A DNA stretch of 64,000 nucleotides from Stercorarius parasiticus (Eukaryota; Chordata; Aves; Charadriiformes; Stercorariidae), in contig VWZL01002558.1 in NCBI GenBank assembly GCA_013396915.1, positions 1,055,021 to 1,119,020 on the forward strand. The letters run 5' to 3'. The notes beneath the pieces were generated by a model that worked only from the letters and a program-made list of their open reading frames with translations, was not told the origin of the DNA and did no database searches. Positions 47,106 to 58,400 of this stretch are shown piece after piece (the first letter of the stretch is position 1; every line of letters begins with the position of its first letter). A program made the position numbers and the translations under genes.

Positions 47106-50100
47106 GTAATTGCCCTTTTTTAAAGATCTTATGCTTCCCCTTTTTTTTCCCCACCTTTAGGTTAAAGAATGCAAATGGATTACTTAAAAATAATGAAATC
47201 ATTAGAAATAATGGAGTTTATTTGTGACGACAAGTGACAGTGTGTATGTGAATGATTCTTATTTTGGAAAAGTTTAATTCAGTTATGTTTTAAGATTCAT
47301 CAAAGGACAAGGTGACAGTCTAGTCATGACTGTTTTGTATAAATCAGATATTTGTGAAGACAAGTGTGTAATATGGAAATGGAAGCAATTCCATTATTGA
47401 TTTTAGGTTCCTAGACAAAAATGTGCAAATCTAGTATCATGTAAAAAGTATTTAAGGTGCGATATGGGGGTTGAATGTAATGTGCTGTGGTGACAACACT
47501 CAGCAGATTGATTTCTAGTTTTAATGTGAAAAGAATTTTAGAATACATTAATGTTTTTTGTCGTAGACATGAATTTGTGTGAGTAAAGACAAAGTACTAT
47601 GTGAATGGGCTTATATATACCATGAACAAAAGGACAGCCCGGATTGAAATCTCCCGTCCTTTGCACCAAAACAGAAACCCCAAAACCCTGACTGCATCTC
47701 TGGACTCAAGTTTTCTTCAACAAAACGTGCCCCTGGTGAAAGCTGAGATTAACAGCTTGTTTCATCATTCACTTACTTCCAACAAGTTCTTTTTGGGGTG
47801 TAGGGTAATATCTTTCTTTACTGGGCTCAATTCTATTAATTAGATTTCTTGGAAGGTTTATTATCCCTGCTCAGGAACCGCAGCTCAGTTCAGCAGGATT
47901 TTCCTGTCTGCCAGTTATGCCAACACTTACTGGTTTGTGACAATTTATAAAGGGGAGAGAAATTTTTGTAACGTCTCATGAAATGGCCCTTCTGTACCTT
48001 CCCCTGTGGTGAAATTTTTACACTTTCTAGAGGCAAAAAGTGCCTCTCTGGGAAGGAGAAACTTCCACTGTGCCCCTCTCTTGGCGTTGACTCTGGTGTC
48101 CCAGCTGCACATGATTTGACCAACCCTGAGCATGGTGGAGGCTGCGTGCCCTGGGTCAGGGACGCCGAAGGTCCCTGCTTTCAAATGCTGCATCACTTGG
48201 ACTTTGCCCCACGTGCTGCTTCTCCGCTGCCCCCGAGAGAGAGGTCTTCTCCTCGAAGTGGGGAGAGTGGGTCCGTGCACGCTGCGTTCCAACACCTGCT
48301 TTCCATTGGGAAGTCATACTGGTTTTGTAGGTGGGAAAGGTGAAAGGGCACATTAAAAGGCATATTGTATGCAAAAGCGTGCTTTGCAACAGCACCTGTA
48401 CCAGAGCCAGGAAGAAACAGTGTGCTGGAAAGTTCTGTTTCACTCTATAAATGACAAGAACCATTAATGTCAGGCTGTTGACTTTCACGTGAATTTTGGT
48501 GCAAGCTGCTTGCTACTTGTCCCCGTGCATACTGGGAGACATGATTTCTTGCGGAGCTGCCTGGTGGCCAGAAAGCAGCATTTGCATCTCCATTTTTTTG
48601 TGTGTGTTTCCCTGCGAGGGTGCAGCAGCTGGGTGCTGCGTGCTCAGCACGGCCCGCTCTCCACCAGTGTCCGTGGAGTCGCTGTGAGGTAGCATCGAAC
48701 CGTCATGGGCTGAAGAGCTTCCACAGTTGTTAAGATGCTCTCTGTTTTGTCCTTGTTAATTCCAGATGTTTCCCCTTGCCCCCCACATCCATCCCTCCAC
48801 GCTCCCACACGATCTAGCAAAACTAGGCTTGGTTGTGGGCGAACAGGATGAGGACTGATTTGGATAAAGTTGCAACGGACTGCACAGACAACAGTATTGT
48901 GCACTTGCTTGATTCAGTGGTACGGATGCGCAGGCTGCTGCTCAGCAGCTTGTCATGTGGAGGTTCTAGCAGGTTCTCAGTTGGTGGTGGATCCTGAGGT
49001 GGGAGCCGTAACCCAGAGAGGGGGCTGTGTTGCTAAATGACAAATTGAATAGTTTCACTATTTTGTGGATGGAACTGTCTTCAAGGGATCACTTAACCGC
49101 CTGCTAATGCACCTGGAACTACTTATGGCCCTGGAGAAAGTGTCCTGCCTAATGCAGCACTTATTGCTAATGAAATCATGCTGAGTGTGGTTACACAATC
49201 ACTGAACAGGGACATGGGCGCTCGGGTAATGTTGCGTGTGAAACCAGACCTGTTGCCCCTTTCTGCGTCTCAGTTTCCCTCTCAGCTGAAGCGGAGCCGT
49301 GTTTCTATCTTTGAAGGATTTTTCTGAAAAGCCATACATGCAGTTAAAGGCATAGCTCATCAAAGTGCACATGTGTGTGCACTATGTTCATGCCTTAGTG
49401 ACGTACATTTCTAAAAATATTTCCCTTCTGCACCCTCCTATGCCCTCTAATTGTTCACTTCTCTTTCCTTTCATCAAGTTACATGCTGGCTGCCCTCCAG
49501 TGTCTGCCTCTTTTGCTTTTGCTATGGGGCATCTCTGGCACAGGTCCCGTGAATAGACTCAATTCTTCTGCTACGATGAATGTGTCTGTCCTCCTTTAGC
49601 TCTATCCTGCACCTCTGGCTCAGCTGAATCATGCTTTCTCTGTGCATACACTCTCAGTTGTCCCCGTGTTCTTGTCTCTTTCCAAACAGGTCTTGCTGAC
49701 TGCTTCCAAGGAGAGGGATGGAATGAACAAAGCGACATGGCCTTGCCTCGCCTACTACTTTGTTTTTTTCTCCTGCAGATACGGCTTCCTCCTCTGGGCA
49801 GAGCTCATCTTCCTTTGGCTTCCTTGCCTTGCTTTTCCCCAGAACCTCCTCTAGTCTTTCTCCCTTTTCTCAGCTAGTATGTTTTTATTTCTTGTATTAA
49901 ATATAATCAAGCAACAAAAGTCTCTGTTCTCTGCTGTCATTTTTATCCTGGCACCTCTGATTTTTTCTGAAAATCTCTTCTTAAAACCTTACTGCCTGTG
50001 ATTCTGTCTGCCGATGGTTCTCCACCTGTTTTCTGAGACACACTTACAAATTGCTTTTCAGAAGGTCCTGGTATACTCCAAACTACTGGCTATGGTCTAC

Positions 50101-53100
50101 TAAAATCCTGTACTTGGATCTATTTTTTTGTCTGCACCTTATATCCAAGTAATTTTATTTGCAAACATCAGTGTGGCTTCTCCCCCTGTAAAGGGCAGAT
50201 ATATTCCTATAACTCAGGGTTTTACTTTTTTTTTTTTTTTTGGACCAAATGTAGAGTTTGGCCAGTCTCTGTGATATGTCTCAGCCTTTAGTTCAACCTA
50301 GCCTGATCAACTTCTGCCTCTCCGAAATCATCCTTGCTCATTACTGACAATGAAATTATGGTCCAAGTGCCTTCTTCAATTCTCTGTGTCCTTATTTCCA
50401 AGTTATACTTAAATTTTGCACACACTTTCAAATGCCTTCACTCTCCTCTCTCACACAAATAAATTGTCATCCAACTTGTCATTATCTCATGTCACATTTC
50501 CTGAAATCTCCCATTCTCCAGCTTTGACAAAAGCAATTTCACCACTTTACATCAATTCAGAAACCAACTGCAGGGATAATTGTCTTGCTCTGCTTCTTTG
50601 TTGAGTCTCTCAGCCTATCTGTTTACACTTCTGGGCAGCATCAAACATACTGAGTCTTAGCTCTGATTTTTGAACTCCCTGGGATCCCTCCCTCCCTGGG
50701 ATCTCTTTCTTACTTTTACAAACATTTGAAAACATTATATCATTATTTTTCGAAGCCACTTGCTATGGCACTAACAGAAACCTTGACAATGTCTGTCCTC
50801 AGGCATGCTGAGACCCAACATATGATGCTGATGGCTCTTGTTTCGCTGCTGTCTTGGACTCTGCATCCTCCTGTTGTATCCTGTCTCAAACTGGAAGCTG
50901 CCAGGAGCAGAGTTACCTTCTCTGTTCTTCCACCTTCCCACAGTACCTGACACATGGTCCATCATGATGGCAATAAACATACCGCAATCCCTATTGCTAA
51001 TACTTCAGAAAAGTTTCTTCAACAATATTCTGGGTGGTAATGCTGTAAATCATTTTACATAGTTCCCTGCTTTTTTATGTTGTGTAGCTGCTTCGTTGTC
51101 CTCATTCCTTCTTGCAAGGTCTCAGGAGAACTCGTGCTCTTATTCTTGGTGCATCCAAGTCTATAAACTTCTTCCAGGAACAGCTTCTGGATACAAGCAC
51201 CATCAAAATACCGTACCAGCTGAGTCATATTAATTGTGCTTATTTTCTTTTAATCTAAAGCAAATGCTGCAACTGCTAGGCAATTCAGTTTAGCTTAAAT
51301 CTCTTTTGTAGTTAGTTAATATGTCTCAGCCGACACATAGTAACTTGCTTATGCGTCTGAGCTTTCTGTAGCTCTCTAACACGGTCTTTAAATGATTTCT
51401 GTGGATCTCACAAAGTGCGAGGAGAACGGAGATGGTGTCAAATAGTCACATTTTCTCAGAAAGCAACAGTATGAAGATATTTAGTAAGCAGGAAGCAGCA
51501 CTCCCCAAATTTGTTATTGAACATCTCTTCAGTTAAGAACAAAATAGGGAATTGGGAGGGGAGAGAAGAGGGGGTGGAATAGGGAAACAGAAATTATTGT
51601 TGTTATTATTATTATTATGTACTAGCAATTTAGTGCACTGGAGGAGTTCTTTTCAGGTATGATTTTTGTCTTGTGTCTCTATCTGGAGTCTTGTGCGCTA
51701 CCGGCACACTTAAAGCACTTTTCCTCCTGCTGAGATGAAGATTGAAGCTTTACTCTAAAGTGACACGAAGTATGTGCCATTGCAGGGGTTTTCTGTCTTC
51801 TGGATGCGTTCTCTGTGCCTGCCATAAACTGCATTTCCAGTAAAGATGTGTTGTGGAGATGCAGTCCTAGAAAAACAGTGAATCACAGCAACTTAACTGC
51901 GGTCTTAGGTTCCTGCACCACAGAGGAGACATTTTCATCTTGTTTTGGTTAGTTGCTGAGTCTGTAGGGCTTTCTCCAGTTCCTCCACTTTGATAATTTC
52001 TGATGAGACCTACTTTCAGATAGTAGTTGCATTCTGGCCTGTTTGTCTCCTGATGGAAACCTTTGGACAGCTTTAGAGACAGTTACTCAGCATGCTCAAC
52101 TATTTTGCTCCTACTTTTGGGCCATAATATCGCTTTATACTATATCACATTATATTATGTTTGGGCCCTGTAGTGCTGCCTGTGGATGTGGAAGGATGTC
52201 GGGTGCTTAGTTAAAGTTTGTATCTTTTCTCCACTGCTGCTTCCTCCTTCTTTCACTTTTAATGAAGTGACACAGTAGGAACATATTGGTTGCACATGCA
52301 ACACATTATAAAATGTGCTGAAAACTTGACTGACATCCAGTTTGAACAGCTGTTCGACCTTCTGACCTGACTTGCAAAGCCCTGTGGAGTTTCAGCCATG
52401 GCTACCTTGCATTCAACATTTCAGTTTTCTTTTATCCTAATATTTGTGTGAGCTCACTTTCTTCTGCAATGACTTGAGGCTTAAACTCTGGTGTGGCAGA
52501 CATTTAAAAAAAAAAACCCAAAAAAATCCCAAAACCAAACAAACACAAACATTTTGAGAGTGAGTCCTCTGGAACAGTTTGATTTTCTTGTTTGGAGTAG
52601 CTTGGATTTTTTCTTCGTCAGTGATCTCAATAAATCACGGATTGATGGGCAAAAGTGGGTCCACTTCAAGAGATGTGGATTTCTTACACCAGCCTTCTTA
52701 GGAATTTGAGTGCATTTTATATTATTACTCAATTATACCGAAGTTATAAACTTGAAATTTAAGGACTGTAACAGAATTTGAAAAATAAATATTTTTAAAT
52801 CAGGACATAATGAACTTTAGACATTTTAGACATGATACTGGGGCTTGATTCCAATTAATGTTTTTGTCATCCTATGTTGTGCTATACGTCTCAGGAAAAA
52901 GAAAGATTACCAGAAAAAGGAAATAATATCGTGAGACAATACAGCTGAAAAAAAAGTACTTTTGTCTAATTAGTCAGTTATTAGACTGTTTATCTAAATT
53001 GTGTTTTTTGATAAAAACAATTCGCTTCATTTTTTTCGTTATAATAAAGCTTGACTTTTCCTTCAAAGCTCTATATTTTTTAACAAGGTTGTTGTACTTC

Positions 53101-53357
53101 CTATTTTAAGATCTCTGGGTTTTGGGAGGAGAGCAAAAAAGAATATTTTTTTTTAAATGAAAACATTGTATTCTCTGAGATTCTCTGTGGAAGAGAAGTA
53201 CGAAGTAGAACTAATGGTAGCTTGAAGAAGAGAAATCACCATGATTATGGTGTTAACTTCTTAGTGAATAAAACTCACACTAGTTGATGGGATTTAAAAT
53301 TGTCACGTTGGCATGTTAAAGTCATTGAAGTGCGATGCTTATCTCTTTCTCATTTAG
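47106..53357. other. No recognised gene; possible intron of the candidate transcript
   Basis: AT-rich, with a strongly T/C-biased + strand from about 49400 to 51100, a T-run at 50226-50241 and an ATT repeat at 51597-51617. None of the short open frames on either strand has a recognisable domain. Confidence 0.5.
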
Positions 53358-53793
53358 ACTTTCTTCAAGATATTTCTTCATCACTGAAAAAATTAGTGTA
53401 GAATGGACAATAAAAGCTCTTGCCCAGAAAGACGAAGTGCTTACTGGTATTGAGTTGGACTTTTGCATCCAGATGTTCCCCTCGGAGCTCTGTGTGCTCA
53501 CTGAGGTGTTTCTGGTCATGCCCACGTGTCTGAAAAGGACCATCCCCCATCATGAGACAGTAATTCAGTTGTATTCTGCCATGGATGTGCCTAGAGGAGT
53601 TGTATCCAAATCTTTTGATGATCTCTCAATCTTTTGCATGACTTTAACGAGACAGGAGTATTATAATCTTGTTGTGCTCGACAACGCTTGCAAAACAGAT
53701 GTGCTAAATTATATCTGGTCAGAAGGCAGGAGAAGCTATCTAGCTGCCAACAGAAACAGGATGCATCATGGCACTTACTTGAGTAAAGCCTGA
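53358..53793 (+). CDS. Candidate terminal exon, 144 codons, unknown protein
   Basis: An open frame follows directly on a pyrimidine-rich acceptor (CTTTCTCATTTAG) and ends in TGA at 53791-53793. It begins LSSRYFFITEKISVEW and includes IQMFPSELCVLTEVF, HHETVIQLYSAMDVPRG and LTRQEYYNLVVLD, then ends THGTYLSKA-like with RMHHGTYLSKA. The mix of hydrophobic and charged residues is protein-like, and I recognise no family. The upstream in-frame ATG at 53335 lies within the acceptor region, just after a stop. No AATAAA was seen in the next 0.7 kb. It could be a true exon, an old retrocopy, or a chance frame. Confidence 0.3.
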
Positions 53794-55254
53794 GAGATCG
53801 GCTAGGAAGACAAATACACAATTCCTTCCCTGTGTCAGAAAAAGTGTGTGTTGCAAGTTGTGTCCTGGAGTGAGCTGATTTAAACTGAGACAATTTAAAT
53901 TATGGATGTTTCAAATCCTTATGTTAGCCTCAGACTCTTTAACTGGTATAAATTATAGCTCTGCTGCAATGGGAAATACCAAGCGTGGGGTTGCTTTTCT
54001 CCAAGCATTTACTGCTCGTTAATTATTTGTACTACCATGGGGGTTTTGTTGCCAACTTTTCTTGTTGCCAAAATAGCACATGGCATGAGAGGGAAAACTG
54101 AAGTAACAATTAAAAATAACTTATTTAAACAGGATCATAAAACTAAGAGTAACTACTGAGTCTGCAATTACTGTAAGCTATACACTGCCATTAAATGGTT
54201 GATAATACTAATTTTATTTTGTCTTTATTAATATCTTTTATCGCTGGGAAGTCTTAAAGTTATTTTGTCTATTTGCTTTTCTTATGTAAAACTTGAAAGA
54301 TATTTGTATAAGAATTAAGTTAAAAAATGGAGGTACACACTCATCTAAATATAAAAGGACCTAAACAGCTGGGTACTGGTTTGGGGAAAAAAAACCCAAA
54401 CAACCGAGAAGAGAGGAAATGTCTCCTCAGAAGAAAAAGGAGAGAGACAGACAGAGACTTAACATTGTATAAAGTATTGGGGGAGCCATAATGTGGTGGA
54501 ATTTAAGGGAAAATGTTTGGTGAAATACAGCTTATGACATTAAAAAGAATCCAGATCTGAGAAAACCTGGGAATAGTTCCTGTGAAAGAACAAGTTCACT
54601 TTCTAGTTTTATGTAAATGGTTTTACCATATTACTTTCTCCTCTAAAGAAATGCTCACTTCTTTCCTTTCAGATTTTACTACAATGAGGGCAAGCCCCGA
54701 GGAAAGGAGTAAAGAAAAGTGTTCATATAAGAAGAAAGTGTCCGATGTAGTCAGAGCTGCATTTGCAGGAGTAACAAATAGTCATCTTTAATGATTTATT
54801 TCTGTGTGCAGATGTTCTGGCAAAGGCTATCGTGTTTAAGAAGCAAGAATCGTAGTAAATCCTGAATGCCTAGAGGTGCTGATGGCTGCAGAAAAGTATT
54901 GCAGCAATCTTTTGCAAACAGTAATAGTTTTTTCTAAGTTTTATTTCATCTCCCAGGGTGAACCAGCTTGTAATGCTACCCATCTTGGATGAGACGCTCT
55001 TTTCATGCTGGTGGGAGGCTATCTTCTAGCAGATATTTCTTGCTATTCTCTTTTTGTGTGGTGTAGCAGGCTTTCTTCCCTTGCTTATTGCAAACATAAG
55101 TTAAAGACTGCTGGTAGCAATTTGTCCAGATAATAAGAGTTAATGTGATAAAAAGAAATCCAAATCTACTGCTGAAATAGTCTAGAAGCAGGGAAACCAT
55201 TAATGATTAACCTGAATTCCCAGGGCAAAATGTTTCTAAGAGCTATGTTTCTAC
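53794..55254. other. No recognised gene
   Basis: AT-rich sequence after the candidate terminal exon. Short open frames on both strands match nothing known. Confidence 0.5.
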
Positions 55255-55445
55255 CATTGTTTGAACAATCAGCCATTGGAATAATCTCCCCAGGGAAGTG
55301 GTGGATTCCCCAGCATTGGAAACTTTTAAGATTTGGCTGGACAGGGTGCTGGGCCATCTTGTCTAGACCGGGCTTCTCACAAGAAAGTTTGGAGCAGATG
55401 ATCCTTGAGGTCCTTTCCAACCTGGTATTTGATGATTCTATGATC
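55255..55445 (+). mobile_element. CR1-type LINE 3' fragment, old
   Basis: Carries TCTCCCCAGGGAAGTGGTGG, GATTCCCCAGCATTGGAAAC, GCTGGACAGGGTGCTGGGCC and GAGGTCCTTTCCAACCTGGT, the CR1 3'-end order, then a partly decayed terminal repeat (GATTCTATGATC). Plus orientation, about 0.19 kb. Confidence 0.88.
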
Positions 55446-58400
55446 ATATCTTTGAGTTTTTATCCTAGAGGTGATTTTTTTGCTTCTCAGCAGTCCGTAT
55501 CTGGTCTAACTCAGAACAGCACAGGGCTCCCAGTCACTTGCCCAGCTTCCTGATCTGCCTGTCCTGGACCTTGGAGAAACTTGGTGTTATATACTAGCAC
55601 ATGGACCTGGGTGTTGATTTGAGGGATGGGTGCCGGTTAAATTTCTCTGGAAGAGCTCTGATGTGAGTACTCTGGTTTTCTCTGTTCTCTTGTTCCTGGG
55701 GAAATGCCTTTCACCCATGGGGAAGAGAAGACCACATGCAAATCTCTATGGATGACCAGGCTTCATTATAGCACAGGAGCAGTTTCACCTTCCTGGTGCA
55801 ACCTGCCAGGGCAGTTTTGCTACACCTCTCCCCACTGAAATCGCTCTATTGCATAGGTGATGTTTCTGTACAGTGCATGTATTTCGTGTACTGTGAAGGG
55901 TGAAAGAAAGATAAACTCCTCAGTGCTCCTGATCTTTTAAAGAAGGACCAAACAGGACTCTCAAGGCTTCTGTTTCTTGTGAACTATGTGACTGTGGAGT
56001 GCAAGTCTTTGACAGAAGAAGAGGCAAGTCCCCAGCCATTTCTTCCTTACTTCGTCCTCATAATCATGATTTTTCTTTACTTCTAAAAAGTTCTTCTCTT
56101 GACATTTCTCTGGAAGTGTGAATGCTGGCCTTTTGTATAGAGCTGTTGATATAATGAACGTTGTCTGAGTGGAAGAAAGGAGGAGAGGATTCACATCTAA
56201 ACTTCAGAGAGTGCAAACAGTAGCAAATTTTTGTGGCCTTTTGTTCTCAAATGCAGGAGCCAAAAGTGTGCTCTTGTTATCCCGAATGTATTGCATTGCA
56301 CTTGTGGCCAGTTGTAACAGGATTGAATGTCCCTGTTGTATCTCTCGTCAGGCTGGCAGCTCGGGAAATATTGCTCGGGTAACTCTGGTATTTTGGGCAT
56401 AGGAGAAAACTCCATCTGCAGTGCCCTGGAGGGCAGCTGTAAACATAAGGATGGACTGGTTGGCTTCTGCTCTAGCCTTGGGTCTCCTGCCTCAAATCAA
56501 ATTAGTGCTGTCCACGAGATGGCTTGGGCAATATGTGGGTGGGGGCTGAGCCCCCCTGCGCAGCGGGAGGCCCTTCCCTGCCCGCGGGCCTTCTGCATCA
56601 GAAGCGGGTTTTCATCCCTAAGGCCACTGGAGGGGAAACAGTAAAAATTATCCAAAAGGAAAATGCCACTGTGTGCTGAGGGAAGTGCCACAGAGCCAGT
56701 CTGTCGTTGAAATGGCGCGGGGCAGAGCTGGAAGCTGGAGTGTGCCAGGCAGCCTCCCCATGTCAGCGCTACCTGGCAGAAATTTTAGCTTCGGAATTCT
56801 GGTTCATTTTAATGACAATACCTTTTCTCTGTCTTTTTTCCTCTGAACCTCGTCCTCCAAATTCAAAATGTTTTTGCAGCGGCTTATTGTCATGATTAAG
56901 TTTTTCAATTTTTACCTTCCATTGGGTGCATAAAACCTTCTGCAATGCCCTGACAGCAAATCTTTGTCAGAACGGCATTCCAGTGAGGATGTCTCGGTTC
57001 CTGTCACTGCAACGATCCACGTTTACCATTAGTGCAGGAGTTTTGTGCCTTTGTGCTGGGGGGAAACAACCCCCTCGTTCTCTCTTTACGTTTGCTGAAT
57101 GGCTGACCTGAAAAACTAGAGGAGGGAATGATGCTCACTCTCATCTCATCTGTATCTTTTTGCAAGGGACTTCCTTCAAGAGAAACCCCTTAGATTCTTG
57201 TCTCAGGAGGGACTATAGGTCTATAGGTTTTAGGCTTTTTTTTTTTCTGTGGCTCCCCTCTGGGTTTCATCTTCTGTGCGTATTTGGAAGAGAACAGAAG
57301 ATCAGGGAAGTGCTTCTTTAGACATGGAGTGTTTCCTTACCCCTTAACTGAGCTAACTCTTCATCCATTTCTGCAAGCAACTTAACTTTGCCTGCTTTTA
57401 CTGCCTGCCACAGCGAAAGAGCCAGCTAAGATGCAGTAGGAATTGCAATATTGCACTTAATGTTACTGGAAATTCTTCCTTGGCCTTCAAACATAGCAAC
57501 ACTAGGAATCAGCTCAACACTATAAGGAATCTGCATGCGAAGTCACATTTGGGGCAGACGCGCTACACTAAGCACCCCATTTTGATCTCTCGTTTTTGTC
57601 GGTGAGGTCAGAGAGGCAGCTGGAGCATCTCTCTCCTGTTGAACCCCTTCTTTCTTTCCAGCTCCCCTCTTCTTGAAGGTGGTGAGTGTGGCCTCCTGCA
57701 AGTGCCTGCTCAGAGCTGTCGATGCCTATAATCTGCTGCTCTCGGGCTTCCTGGCTGGACCGACAGGACCTGGCTGTGATCTAAGCAGGGCATTGTCTCC
57801 AGACCCTTTCTGCCTCCGAGACAGGAGCGGTGAACTTTGTTCCAGTTTTTCCTGGCCCTCCCCCAAACGGAGTCAAAAGTTGTCTTTTTAATTTGCTGGC
57901 AGGGGCAGGGGTTGAATAATTTCAAATGCATTTGAAAATAAGGTTATAACCAATAGTATTATAATGCAGCAAATGCGGTTTCTTGCTGTGAGGCCTGTGA
58001 TAAGAACCCTTTTAGCTTTTCAAAGGGTAATTTTCATGTAGCATGCTTAAATTTATTCATTGTGGCCAAAGCTGAAGGTATACTCTGCAAATTATGATGA
58101 TACTTCTTGTTTCCAGTGCTGAAGGTGAATCTGTAGTTACATCTGCAATCGGAAACATGAAGTCATGGAGACTAGAGTGGGTGGGACACAACTTCACCAG
58201 GCTGGGACGGTCCACGAACTTTCGTGAAAAGTTCCTTAATGTCTGTTTGTCATTGCTTAACGTCCAACTTTGCTGGTGAGCCAGTAAATGAGAGAAAACC
58301 TGCAGATCAAGAAACTCCTTGTACAAGTAAGATAGTCAATTTAGATGGCTAATTAACCAGTTAAGTAACTGACTAGATCTGATTAATTAGTAGTTAATGG

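Noticed and set aside
49365..50980. Several 60-75 codon frames in the T/C-biased region
   Set aside because: Pyrimidine-rich strands lack stop codons by composition; the translations are Ser/Leu/Phe-rich without domains.
58057..58326. 89-codon minus-strand frame with HDFMFPIADVTTDSPSALET
   Set aside because: It reads somewhat like a coding relic, but I could not tie it to a family, and the opposite strand is open too. Kept only as a remark.
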